Part shown: positions 10,401-17,815 of the stretch, piece by piece
Layout: each line of letters opens with the position of its first letter
How positions within the stretch are numbered: position 1 is the first letter of the stretch
NCBI GenBank assembly: GCA_006226345.1
Contig: SBHD01000325.1
Coordinates: 1 to 36,209 of the forward strand
Length of the DNA: 36,209 bases
Source of the DNA: Bacteroidota bacterium
Lineage (GTDB): Bacteria > Bacteroidota > Bacteroidia > Chitinophagales > Saprospiraceae
Reading direction: 5' to 3'
Translations under genes and position numbers: made by a program
Notes under the pieces: model-generated
What the model was told of the DNA's origin: nothing
The model's database searches: none
What the model saw: the letters and a program-made list of their open reading frames with translations, nothing else

Positions 10401-11069
10401 CCGTTTGTGTCGGCGTCTTTCTTCACTTCGCTGGATCCGGGACCACACTCGCTGGTCATCCAGGATGCAAATGGATGTGAATGGGAAACCACCATCAATA
10501 TTGCCGAGCCGGAAGAACTTTTGGTGGACCTCGGCCCGGATACGATCATTGCGCTTGGACACTCCATTCAGTTGTCGCTGAACAATACGGTAAACTATCC
10601 GGACCGGGTCGAAAGCCTGATCCTGGATCCGAGTAGTATGGATACCGTCTTCTGTGATACTTGTACCGGCCTGTTGTGGCCGTTGACATCGTTCCGGTAT
10701 TTCGTTACTGTAGTCGACTCCAATGGATGTAAGGCAACGGATAGCCGGACGATCATTGTGGATAAGACCCGCTACGTCTACATTCCGAATATTTTTGATC
10801 CGGAAGCCTCAGACAACGATGCGATCTTCTTCATTTCCGGTGATACACGCCAGGTGCGCAATATTAAGACACTGCGGATCTTTGACCGCTGGGGTAATGC
10901 GGTGTTTGAACAGTTCAACTTCCAGCCGAATGATCCGGCTGTTGGCTGGGACGGCACAGTTCGCGGGCAAAAGGCGAATCCGGGTGTGTTTGTTTACTAC
11001 GCTGAAATTGAATTCATAGATAATGAAACCATCCTGTATAAGGGTGATGTGACGATCGTTCGGAATTAA
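4494..11069 (+). CDS. Giant T9SS type B protein with 20 Ig-like units
   Basis: 2191 aa, complete. The ATG is followed by a Sec signal peptide (MVKKLLALSM, then a hydrophobic core, cleavage probably after VKA before Q21). Next: a Cys-rich beta-sandwich-like N-domain (~21-160, IENEQWLGFIAG, FLLIDGYAGDQCDF), a PKD-like domain (~173-255), two short repeats marked SYQGCDS (~256-364), then 20 tandem Ig-like units (~365-1927), an SprB-like repeat (VTCFGKTDGII, VVGGTSPF), a linker and the type B T9SS sorting domain from ~2096 (VYIPNIFDPEASDND, LRIFDRWGN, GWDGTVRG, GVFVYYAEIEF). The next gene has the same domain order, so the two are paralogues. Family knowledge points to secretion through T9SS to the cell surface; a long rod-like adhesin is inferred. 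A strong terminator begins 17 bp after the stop codon. Confidence 0.92.
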   Translation: MVKKLLALSMLLLVAWGVKAQLPPPCPSNDFPPADLCSDICIYCNFNGIMSSTSGYTGQTPPGFCGTIENEQWLGFIAGAAAATFTASPSNCISGNGIQIALYTDCNSNPIACNGGSAGGGMTPVSITASLTPGVNYFLLIDGYAGDQCDFDITVVPPSAVQAPNVGNASFISGPTLICPGATVTYTVPPVTGAGAYTWDAPPGSLINGNPPPVQLAAPGGNTVEITFGTSGGQVCVTPANSCSDGFPTCLNVQVQPIPPTILPSVTICNEDIPYTLPWGGYANASGVYEETFISYQGCDSVVRQQVIVKPPIIKYLPPQTVCAGTCITVCGEEYCDGGAYAVVCESYQGCDSLINFSILVLEPIADIIPDGVLSCDNDTITLNSAASPGTKVWKNLGGTILGTGNSLIVTQPGTIILTVTAAAGGSYCIASDTIEVTGNTTPPTVSATGGVIGCGNAQAQLNTTTNAQDSTFSWSPANGLSATNIPNPIATAPGTYTVIVTDGTTGCTNSATVTVTGNTTPPSAAATGGVLTCSNTTIALNATTDAPPTPTFSWSGPSGFSSTQQNPTVGTAGTYTVTITNTVNNCTATATASVTLNNTPPMATATGGNISCTSPTISLNGSSPTQGVTYSWVGPNGFSSTQQNPTVDTAGVYTLTVQNPVNGCTSTANATVTGNTIPPDASADGGIVSCAEPELDLTGNSTTNNVTYAWVGPNGFTSTMQNPTVSDTGQYILTVTAANNCTTTATAIVDGDFATPDAHADGGVITCVSNSTTISGTSNTPNVTFSWVGPSGGNFSGPMPTVFNVGDYTLIVTAQNGCTSTAIATVVPDDGLPNASAAGGTLNCVIDSVMLDGGSITPGVTLSWSGPNGFTSNLEDPVVMDPGVYTLVVFDPTNGCTAIATADVLLDDAEPGATATGGTVTCAAPNLNLDGDSPSNNVTWNWTGPNNFSSNVQNPSVSDAGDYTLIVTGNNGCTSEDVATVVADQDLPVPTSTTGTLTCDLTTLTLMGDANVPVTFAWTGPNNFSSSDQNPDVTLPGDYTLVATAANGCIDSVTVTVDQDIAPPDISATGNTISCTDPQVPLSAASATPGVTFHWVGPMGFMSDLPDPIVDINGPYTLTVTGPNGCTSETTVDVLLDTEAPSVVAQVTGVLTCSATTISIATTATNATSPVQSYSWTGPNGFTSNDEDPVVAEPGTYMVTVTSENGCTTEATATVNQNITPPNVSAQGDTLTCLITEIQLDGGSSTPNATFAWAGPAGFTSNVQDPIVDVQGDYTLTVTGPNGCTASVTVAVVLDGEFPDATAASSNDLDCDLIETTLTGVSGTPGVTYSWTDTSGAIVGVTPVITVMDPGLYQLAVTAPNGCVTNANVSVLQDITPPGATAVGDTIDCISGQTPIQGNSSTSNVTWNWSGPNNFTSSQQSPVVSQSGFYILTVTGLNGCTSTAEAFVAENTQSPVVVVDGAGTLTCLVTELTLTGSILTPGATGVWTDPSGVVVSTIDSVDVSDPGIYTFTVTAQNGCISAPTLTVGQNIQTPQNVDVTGGLINCNMPTLSITTSTTTPNVSYSWTGPSGFVSTDQNPLVDIPGAYTLLITNEDNGCQATAVTFVTGDFVEPDIAVTTDIITCSLPTVTLESTSATPNVQYNWAGPGINAGNQTQEDPQINVAGTYTVTVTAQNGCTSIFSLEVNDDIVAPDVATTGVTLTCTQPTNSITGTSQTPGVTYAWTGPNNFTSTSPNPTISEVGNYTLTVTAPNGCTSTSVAVVDADDSLPTVSATGGTVTCTITDIQLAGTSNNASVTWQWSGPAGFSSTNQNPTVSIPGNYNVTVTAPNGCTASTSATVLADTDGPVVLTGVPDQLNCTTTQVSLNAGVQEPGSYTYQWSTTAGNIVSGAFSQNPVVSVAATYTVVVTDQSNGCTTLETVDVVVDSTTISGANLNVRDVTCFGKTDGIIGVASVVGGTSPFLYSLDNLPFVSASFFTSLDPGPHSLVIQDANGCEWETTINIAEPEELLVDLGPDTIIALGHSIQLSLNNTVNYPDRVESLILDPSSMDTVFCDTCTGLLWPLTSFRYFVTVVDSNGCKATDSRTIIVDKTRYVYIPNIFDPEASDNDAIFFISGDTRQVRNIKTLRIFDRWGNAVFEQFNFQPNDPAVGWDGTVRGQKANPGVFVYYAEIEFIDNETILYKGDVTIVRN
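5585..10274 (+). repeat. 20 tandem Cys-pair Ig-like units (~78 aa)
   Basis: Twenty protein-level units. A typical unit opens xxPxxxATGGTxTC, then has a stretch ending YxWxGPNGF, then xxPxVxxxGxYTLTVTxxNGCTxxAxATV and a short linker. Every unit keeps two cysteines, one near position 14 and one in the NGC motif, plus a W about 20 residues after the first Cys. This matches the Cys-Trp-Tyr-Cys spacing of an Ig-type fold with one disulfide per unit. Unit 1 (5585 onwards) is degenerate; unit 20 (10026-10274) is a divergent cap with WSTTAGNIVSGA. Codons differ widely between units, for example aacggctgtac against aatggttgtac for the same NGCT motif. Confidence 0.88.
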
Positions 11070-11085
11070 TCTGGACGCTAGTTTT

Positions 11086-11125
11086 AAGGCCTCTGCTGAC
11101 AACGTTGGCAGAGGCCTTTTCTTTT
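11086..11125 (+). terminator. Rho-independent terminator of second giant gene
   Basis: A perfect 11-bp stem, AAGGCCTCTGC (11086-11096) with GCAGAGGCCTT (11108-11118), has an 11-nt loop and is followed by TTCTTTT. It lies 17 bp after the stop codon. The loop contains the palindrome CAACGTTG. Confidence 0.88.
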
Positions 11126-11401
11126 CCGCCTTTTCATAGAGGATATCAGCACACATTGCCGGATTACCAGTTTTTTGGGACTAGGCAGACGTGAGTCCTG
11201 CCATTTGGGTGGTATGGAAACAATACCTATTTTCGCCAGGCTCAATCCGATATCCTTTCTGTTTTGTTCTAAATTTGATTCTTTTAAGCACACTGGGAAG
11301 CGTTTTGATTATCTCCTGAATCTAACCCTTCGAAAAAACACCTTCTGCCAGATTTTTGCCGGTTTCGGCAGCTCTTCATGTTATCCTAAACATTTAAGCG
11401 C
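11126..11401 (+). promoter_or_regulatory. Leader of third giant gene, promoter candidate
   Basis: No gene is supported in this ~276-bp stretch. TAAATTTG at 11270-11277 matches the Bacteroidota -7 consensus TAnnTTTG, about 125 bp before the ATG; I see no good TTTG box at the expected distance. A small hairpin (TGCCG at 11357-11361, CGGCA at 11366-11370) would lie in the 5' leader, 31 bp before the start codon. Because a strong terminator precedes this region, the third gene must have its own promoter here; which motif is used is uncertain. Confidence 0.35.
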
Positions 11402-14400
11402 ATGTTTCAAAAACTACTCCTGTCCTTACTTTGCTTTTTAGTTTTCGGAGTATCTGCCTCTGCGCAGGTACCCCCACCCTGCCCGCTTCCTCTTTTTCCG
11501 GGAGCCGAATCCTGTCAGCAAGCCTGCGTCTATTGTGATTTCGATGGCTATACAGGGACTAACAATGGGGTCCCTTCCGGTGGAAATACCGTTTGCGGCC
11601 AAATCACGATCCACAATGACCAGTGGTTTGCTTTTGTAGCGGGTACTGAATTTATTTCGATCGATATTCTTACCAGCAACTGCCAAACCGGCGATGGCCT
11701 TCAGGCGGCGTTTTTTGATGACTGCAATGAAGATGCGATCACGTGTAATCCGGGTGTTGGCGGTGGTGGAGGCATGCCCCTGAATCTGTCGTACGGTGGT
11801 TTTGTGCCCGGGCAGACGTACTGGCTCATGATTGACGGTTATATTGCTGACATCTGCGATTATGAGATTGATGTGATAGCAGGGTCTGTATCGCCGCCAC
11901 CGCCGGGTGTGCCGACTGGCCCGCAGGGGCCAACTGAAGTATGCCCAGGTGCTGTTGTAGAATATACCATTCCACCTGTAACGGGTGCCGGGTATTATAA
12001 CTGGAATGCGCCGGCAGGATCCCAAATCAACGGAGGCCCCAACACCGCTCAATTTGCTGCCCCTGAAGGCACTACAGTTACCGTTACATTTGGCAACCTG
12101 GGCGGACAAGTCTGTGTTCAGGTGGGTAATGCCTGCTTTCCTCCGCAACAGGCCTGCACACCAGTTGTGAACCAACCGATTCCGCCTACCCCGCTTGAGC
12201 CGATAGTCGTATGCTTTGAAGACCGGCCTTTCTTTTGGGAGGAGGAACCTTATACCGTCCTAAACGCACCGGGGACATATACCCTGACCTCGTCACCGTA
12301 TACCTCTTATCTTGGTTGTGACAGTACTGTCCGCCAAACGATAACGATCAAAAACCAGATCATTACCAATATTGGCATAAAATACATCTGTGAAGATGGC
12401 TGTTTCAACATTAACGGCGTGGACTATTGCCAGCCAGGTACGTACCAGGAAACATTCACATCCTATCAGGACTGTGACAGTCTGGTCCAGTTTACACTGC
12501 TCACGGTACCAACTGAAGCATTGATCGATACGGTGACAGAGATTATCAGTTGTACCAACCCGACACTTACGTTAAATAGCCCCTCGACCGGGCCGAACAT
12601 CACCTTTGCCTGGACAAATGCCAACTGGGATACGCTTGGGCAACAATCCATGCAGACAGTAAATGCGGGCGGGTTATATAACCTCATTATATCCAACTCA
12701 TTGGGTAATGCATTATGCTACGACACCGCTTCAGTGACTATTGATGAGAATATCATGTTGCCGGACATTAGTGCTCAGGGCGGTGAACTGAACTGTTTCC
12801 CGGGTGGAGCAAGTGTCACACTACAGGGAATGTCCGTCACACCGGGGGTTAATTACCTCTGGACAGGTCCTGGTATTACTCCGGCTAATCAAAACCAGCA
12901 AAATCCGGTAGTAACCGTAGCAGGCGACTATATTCTGGCAGTATCCAATCCGGCAAATAACTGTACGGCATATGACACCGTGCAAGTGATCGGAAACAAC
13001 ATCCCGCCCTCTGCCCAGGCAACGGGCGATACTATCAACTGCCTGCAGGCCAATATCACCATAAACGGGGAGACAAATGCCGGTCAGCCATCTTTTCTGT
13101 GGACAGGTCCGGGTATTAATACAGGAAATGAAACCCAGGAAGATCCGGTGGTTTCTGTGTCCGGATTGTATACCGTAACGATTACTGAGACATCAAGTGG
13201 TTGTTCAAGTACAGCAACTGCAACAGTAATAGCAGATACGGACCAGCCCACAGCCAATGCTGGTAATGACCTGATCATCAATTGCTTCCAGCCAACGGTA
13301 AGCCTGGAAGGAGATGGCTCGCCTGGCAACGTGGAATATTTGTGGACCGGTCCGGGCATTACACCAGCAAACCAAAACATGCCCATGCCAGTGGTGGATC
13401 AGCCAGGCAATTATGTCCTGGTTGTCACCAATCCGGATAACGGCTGTACACAGACGGATGTTACAGTTGTAACTGCCGCATTAACACCTCCAGTCGCTGA
13501 TGCCGGTCTCGGACAAACCATAAATTGCAATAACAGTTCGGTTTCACTGGGTGGAAGCGGATCTTCGCAGGGGCCGGAATACGAGGCCGTCTGGACCGGG
13601 CCTGCCATTAATCCCGGAAACCAGGGTTTATACAACCCGGTAGTCGACCAGCCCGGTTTGTACTCTTTGGTCATCACCAACACTACAACTGGTTGTACCG
13701 CCACTGATGACGTAACGATCGATATTGATGTAGCTGTACCCGCTGCAGATGCAGGAGACGATCAGATACTGACCTGCTCCACGACAAACGGAGTGACGCT
13801 GAATGGTGACGGGCAGCCTGCAAATGTTACATTCCAATGGTCTGGTCCGGGAATTGGCGCCAACAACCAGACGCAACAAACACCACAGGTCTCGCAACCC
13901 GGCACCTACGTGCTGCTGGTTACAAATCCTGGTAATGGTTGTACCCAAACAGACACCGTACAAGTCTTACAGGATGCAAATGTGCCAATTGCCAATGCAG
14001 GACAGGACCTTACGCTGAACTGCTCCGTCACAACTGTTGATATTGATGCCAGTGGCTCGTCTTCCGGACCGGATTTTGTTTATCTGTGGACCGGCCCGGG
14101 CATAACCCCTGCAAACGCTAACCTGCAAAACCCGTCCGGATTGAGTGCCCCCGGCACATATAGTCTGCTGGTCACCGATACAACAAACAACTGTGAAAAC
14201 ACCGATATACTGGTCATCGCCATTGACACCTTGTCTCCTGCAGCAAATGCAGGTAGCGATCTGGTATTGAATTGTTATAATAACAGTACGGCAACACTCG
14301 ATGGATCTGCCTCCAGCACAGGTGCCAACTTCACCCTGCTCTGGTCCGGACCAGCTATCAATGTGAGTAATCAAAACAATCCACTGGTTGATGTTTCTGT

Positions 14401-17400
14401 CCCTGGGACCTATGACCTCCTGATTACCAACACACTAAATAATTGTACCGCAACAGACCAGGCAGTTGTCACGGCGGACCTGACTCCTCCAGTGGCAGAC
14501 GCTGGTGCGGATCAGATCATTGACTGTGTGGTAACATCGACGCAGATCGGGGGTGCCTCTTCTGCGGGTAACAACTTCACCTATAATTGGGCTGGGCCGG
14601 ATATCAATGCCGGTAATCAAAGTGTAGCACAACCTATTGTAAGTGTGGAGGGGCTTTATGAACTTACCGTTACCAATACCGATAATGGCTGCACGGCATT
14701 GGATGCTACTCAGGTGACACTGAATGCAACCTATCCGACGTCTGCTGCAGGCCCTGATCTTGTAATCACATGCGCAGAACCAACCCAGGTCCTGGATGGT
14801 TCCGGCTCCAGTTCCGGACCGGATTTCCAAACGAGCTGGTCCGGGCCAGGAATCAATGCCGGCAATCAAAGCAATTTGTCACCAACCATTAATTTACCAG
14901 GCATCTATATTCTGACAATCATTGACATCACGAATAGTTGTCAGACACAGGATACAGTTGAAGTTCAGGAAAATACCGTTCTGCCTACAGCTTCTGCAGG
15001 TAACGACCAGAACCTGGACTGTCAGACCATTACTGTAACCCTTGACGGAAATGGCTCTTCCTCGGGCACGGCCATTGTTTATCTGTGGACTGGTCCGGCT
15101 ATTACTCCGGGAAATCAGAATATCCAGAATCCGGATATTGACCTTCCCGGTACTTATATGCTATTGGTCACCGATACGGATAATGGCTGTACTGCAACTG
15201 ATGAGGCCGTAATCACTCAGGATATTGCGGTCCCGGTTGCCAGTGCGGGTATGCCATTTGTCCTGACCTGCCTGGCTAATACACAGGCAATTGACGGCTC
15301 CGGCTCAAGCGCTGGACCCGAGTTTGACTATCTATGGCAGGGGCCAGGGATCAACACCTCGAATTTTGACGTACAGAACCCAATGGTCAGTGATTCAGGC
15401 ACGTACGTTTTGATCGTGACGAATACACAAAACCATTGCACCGCAACGGACCAGGTGTTTATTGACATGGATCAGGACCTCCCTGCTACAAGCGCCGGGC
15501 CTGACCAGACACTGACCTGCCAAAATGATACGCTGACCCTGGATGGTACAGCTTCTGAAACCGGCACCGGTATTACCTATGCATGGTCTGGGCCAGGCAT
15601 AGTAACCGGAACCCAGTCCGGCACCATGCCATTGATATTCCTTCCGGGTACTTATACGATCACAGTGACGAATACTGCTACAGGCTGTAGCGATACCGAT
15701 ATTGTATCTATTGATCAAAATACGCTACCTCCAATAGCCAGCGCCGGAGAAGATCAGGTACTGACTTGTAGCACGGCTGGTGGCGTAACCATCAGTGCAG
15801 CTGACTCTGACACAGGTGCCGGGTTTACACTCACGTGGTCCGGACCTGGTATCACAGTTGCCAATATGGATCAGGTTGAGCCATTAGTAAATGTGCCAGG
15901 TGTGTATACTGTCCTCATTACCAACACGATAAATGGCTGTACCAGTACGGATGAAGTAGACGTTACACAAGATCAGGGATTACCGGTTGCTGATGCCGGG
16001 CCCGATCAAACGATCAGTTGTGCAATACAACAAGTTTCGCTGGATGCAACTTCGTCTACCGCTGCCGGTCCGATTGATTACCTGTGGAGCGGACCGGGCA
16101 TCAATGCCGGAAACCAGGATTTGGCCATGCCGGTAGTCGACCAGTCGGGTATCTATACCGTTCAGGTCACAAACACAGTCAATGGCTGCCAGGCAACAGA
16201 TCAGGTAGAAGTTTTCCTGGATACTGCTCCACCCCTGGCTACTGCTACCGGAGATATCATTACCTGTACCAGCCCGGTTGTTACGCTGGCCTCTACCAGT
16301 TCAGTTACCGGCTCGAGTTTTATGTGGACAGGTCCGGATATCAATCTGGGCAATATGAACTTACAGAATCCGCCAGTCGGAGATCCCGGGACGTATACCG
16401 TGGTCGTCACAGCGCCTAATGGTTGTACAGGCACTGCTACAGCGATCGTAGAAATAGATGCAGACGTTCCAACCGGAAGTGCCACCGGAACCGAATTGAA
16501 TTGTTCAAACAACGGACAGAGTACCATTAGCGGAACGGTAACGACCGCTGGGGCTACATTCCAATGGACTGGTCCAAATGGTTTCAATTCAAATGTTTTA
16601 AGCCCTGTCGTCTCGGAAGCCGGGATCTATATCCTTACCCTGACTTCAGCAAACGGCTGCACCAAAACATACGATGCGGAGGTAACCGCGAACTTTACAC
16701 CGCCTGCTGCAGTGGCAACGGTGAATGATCTGCTTGACTGCAACACAACAACAATCGTATTGAACGGAAGCGCCTCGTCTTCCGGATCCAATATCACCTA
16801 TGCCTGGTCGACTACTACCGGAAATATTGTTTCCGGAGCGAGTACGACCTCGCCAACTGTTGATGCAGCCGGTGTGTATACCCTTGTTGTCACGAATCTG
16901 CAGAATGGGTGTACAAGCTCCGATGACGTGTTGGTACAATATGACCCTGCCGTACCTACCGGATTCAATCTGACAGTTCAAAACATCCGTTGTTTTGGTG
17001 AAACCAATGGCTTTATCGCGATCACCGGTATTGAGGGAGGCACCGAGCCATTCCAGTTTTCCTTCAATGGCGGCACGGCATCCGGAACAGCCCAGTTCTC
17101 ACAATTGAACGAGGGTTTGTATTCCATTTCTTTGCTTGATGCGAACGGCTGCACCCTCGATACCAGTGTGACGATCACCGCACCTGGAGCGCTTGAAGTA
17201 ATGCTGGAAGATGACGTCCTGGTTGAGCTGGGAGAAACCGTTACTGTTACGGCTACTATTTTCGGCACTACTCCCATCGAGTCTGTGGAATGGAATCCGG
17301 TTCCGCCCTGCGGCCCTGATTGCCTGACCTATGATACGCTACCAACGCATTCCTACCTACAAACGATCACTGTAAAGGACAGCAATGGATGTGTAAGTAC

Positions 17401-17731
17401 CGACCGGCAATTGATCCAGGTTGACCGTTCCCGCCGCATCTATGTGCCCAATGTGTTCAATCCGGACAGCAATGATCCCCTGAACTCCTTCCTGATGGTG
17501 CAGGGTGGCACTGATGTGCGGGCTATTAATACCTGGCAGATATTTGATCGCTGGGGGAATGCGATCTTTAGTCAGGATGATTTCCAACCCAATGACCCGA
17601 CCTATGCATGGGATGGCAAGGCGCGCGGAGAAAGTGCCGCTTCAGCCGTGTATGTCTGGTATATTGAAGTGGAATTTATCGACGGAGAGGTCGAATTGTT
17701 TGAAGGAGATGTGACGTTAATTCGCCAGTAA
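11402..17731 (+). CDS. Giant T9SS type B protein with 18 Ig-like units
   Basis: 2109 aa, complete. Signal peptide MFQKLLLSLL plus hydrophobic core, cleavage likely after SASA before Q22. The order matches the preceding paralogue: a Cys-rich N-domain (HNDQWFAFVAG, YWLMIDGYIADICDY), a PKD-like domain (CPGAVVEYTIPPVTGAG), two short repeats with the YxGCDS / YQDCDS signature, 18 tandem Ig-like units (371-1849), an SprB-like repeat (IRCFGETNGFI, IEGGTEPF), a linker, and the type B T9SS sorting domain from ~2012 (IYVPNVFNPDSND, WQIFDRWGN, WDGKARG, AVYVWYIEVEFIDGE). Most units differ in subtype from the paralogue (ADAGPDQ openings, WTGPGINxGNQ cores). Inferred role: secreted or surface-anchored rod-like adhesin or matrix protein. 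It has its own leader and ends in a strong terminator shared with the convergent regulator gene. Confidence 0.92.
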   Translation: MFQKLLLSLLCFLVFGVSASAQVPPPCPLPLFPGAESCQQACVYCDFDGYTGTNNGVPSGGNTVCGQITIHNDQWFAFVAGTEFISIDILTSNCQTGDGLQAAFFDDCNEDAITCNPGVGGGGGMPLNLSYGGFVPGQTYWLMIDGYIADICDYEIDVIAGSVSPPPPGVPTGPQGPTEVCPGAVVEYTIPPVTGAGYYNWNAPAGSQINGGPNTAQFAAPEGTTVTVTFGNLGGQVCVQVGNACFPPQQACTPVVNQPIPPTPLEPIVVCFEDRPFFWEEEPYTVLNAPGTYTLTSSPYTSYLGCDSTVRQTITIKNQIITNIGIKYICEDGCFNINGVDYCQPGTYQETFTSYQDCDSLVQFTLLTVPTEALIDTVTEIISCTNPTLTLNSPSTGPNITFAWTNANWDTLGQQSMQTVNAGGLYNLIISNSLGNALCYDTASVTIDENIMLPDISAQGGELNCFPGGASVTLQGMSVTPGVNYLWTGPGITPANQNQQNPVVTVAGDYILAVSNPANNCTAYDTVQVIGNNIPPSAQATGDTINCLQANITINGETNAGQPSFLWTGPGINTGNETQEDPVVSVSGLYTVTITETSSGCSSTATATVIADTDQPTANAGNDLIINCFQPTVSLEGDGSPGNVEYLWTGPGITPANQNMPMPVVDQPGNYVLVVTNPDNGCTQTDVTVVTAALTPPVADAGLGQTINCNNSSVSLGGSGSSQGPEYEAVWTGPAINPGNQGLYNPVVDQPGLYSLVITNTTTGCTATDDVTIDIDVAVPAADAGDDQILTCSTTNGVTLNGDGQPANVTFQWSGPGIGANNQTQQTPQVSQPGTYVLLVTNPGNGCTQTDTVQVLQDANVPIANAGQDLTLNCSVTTVDIDASGSSSGPDFVYLWTGPGITPANANLQNPSGLSAPGTYSLLVTDTTNNCENTDILVIAIDTLSPAANAGSDLVLNCYNNSTATLDGSASSTGANFTLLWSGPAINVSNQNNPLVDVSVPGTYDLLITNTLNNCTATDQAVVTADLTPPVADAGADQIIDCVVTSTQIGGASSAGNNFTYNWAGPDINAGNQSVAQPIVSVEGLYELTVTNTDNGCTALDATQVTLNATYPTSAAGPDLVITCAEPTQVLDGSGSSSGPDFQTSWSGPGINAGNQSNLSPTINLPGIYILTIIDITNSCQTQDTVEVQENTVLPTASAGNDQNLDCQTITVTLDGNGSSSGTAIVYLWTGPAITPGNQNIQNPDIDLPGTYMLLVTDTDNGCTATDEAVITQDIAVPVASAGMPFVLTCLANTQAIDGSGSSAGPEFDYLWQGPGINTSNFDVQNPMVSDSGTYVLIVTNTQNHCTATDQVFIDMDQDLPATSAGPDQTLTCQNDTLTLDGTASETGTGITYAWSGPGIVTGTQSGTMPLIFLPGTYTITVTNTATGCSDTDIVSIDQNTLPPIASAGEDQVLTCSTAGGVTISAADSDTGAGFTLTWSGPGITVANMDQVEPLVNVPGVYTVLITNTINGCTSTDEVDVTQDQGLPVADAGPDQTISCAIQQVSLDATSSTAAGPIDYLWSGPGINAGNQDLAMPVVDQSGIYTVQVTNTVNGCQATDQVEVFLDTAPPLATATGDIITCTSPVVTLASTSSVTGSSFMWTGPDINLGNMNLQNPPVGDPGTYTVVVTAPNGCTGTATAIVEIDADVPTGSATGTELNCSNNGQSTISGTVTTAGATFQWTGPNGFNSNVLSPVVSEAGIYILTLTSANGCTKTYDAEVTANFTPPAAVATVNDLLDCNTTTIVLNGSASSSGSNITYAWSTTTGNIVSGASTTSPTVDAAGVYTLVVTNLQNGCTSSDDVLVQYDPAVPTGFNLTVQNIRCFGETNGFIAITGIEGGTEPFQFSFNGGTASGTAQFSQLNEGLYSISLLDANGCTLDTSVTITAPGALEVMLEDDVLVELGETVTVTATIFGTTPIESVEWNPVPPCGPDCLTYDTLPTHSYLQTITVKDSNGCVSTDRQLIQVDRSRRIYVPNVFNPDSNDPLNSFLMVQGGTDVRAINTWQIFDRWGNAIFSQDDFQPNDPTYAWDGKARGESAASAVYVWYIEVEFIDGEVELFEGDVTLIRQ
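12512..16948 (+). repeat. 18 tandem Cys-pair Ig-like units (~82 aa)
   Basis: Eighteen units, most of the form xxPxADAGxDQxLxC ... YxWxGPGIxxGNQxxxxPxVxxPGxYxLxVTNxxNGCTATDxxxV. All keep two cysteines. Unit 1 is degenerate. Units 16 and 17 switch to the subtype typical of the upstream paralogue (ATGD and ATGT openings; TAPNGCT and TSANGCT ends). Unit 18 (16697-16948) is the cap with WSTTTGNIVSGA. Synonymous divergence between units is high, arguing against recent tandem amplification. Confidence 0.87.
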
Positions 17732-17763
17732 AAGTACTGGCGTGGCTATCATAAAAGCACTTG

Positions 17764-17805
17764 ACGGGATGCACGGATACAACTTCTGTGCATCCCGTTT
17801 GTTTT
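17764..17805 (+). terminator. Terminator between convergent genes, possibly bidirectional
   Basis: A perfect 11-bp stem, ACGGGATGCAC (17764-17774) with GTGCATCCCGT (17788-17798), has a 13-nt loop and is followed by TTGTTTTAT. Its left flank, ATAAAAGCACTTG, gives a short T-rich run on the minus strand, so it may also stop transcription of the Lrp-type gene that ends at 17816. Confidence 0.85.
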
Positions 17806-17815
17806 ATCAAGCCGT

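Noticed and set aside
11175-11441. Possible small gene of 88 aa in the leader of the third giant gene
   Set aside because: It overlaps the start of the giant gene in another frame, has no signal or domain, and sits where a promoter and leader are expected.
11438-12175. Antisense 245-aa reading frame opposite the start of the third giant gene
   Set aside because: It overlaps a protein with a signal peptide and recognisable domains, and its own translation shows no family feature.
5585-16948. Possible CRISPR array or recent tandem DNA amplification
   Set aside because: Repeat similarity is at the protein level with ~240-bp period and high synonymous variation, not short identical repeats with unique spacers.
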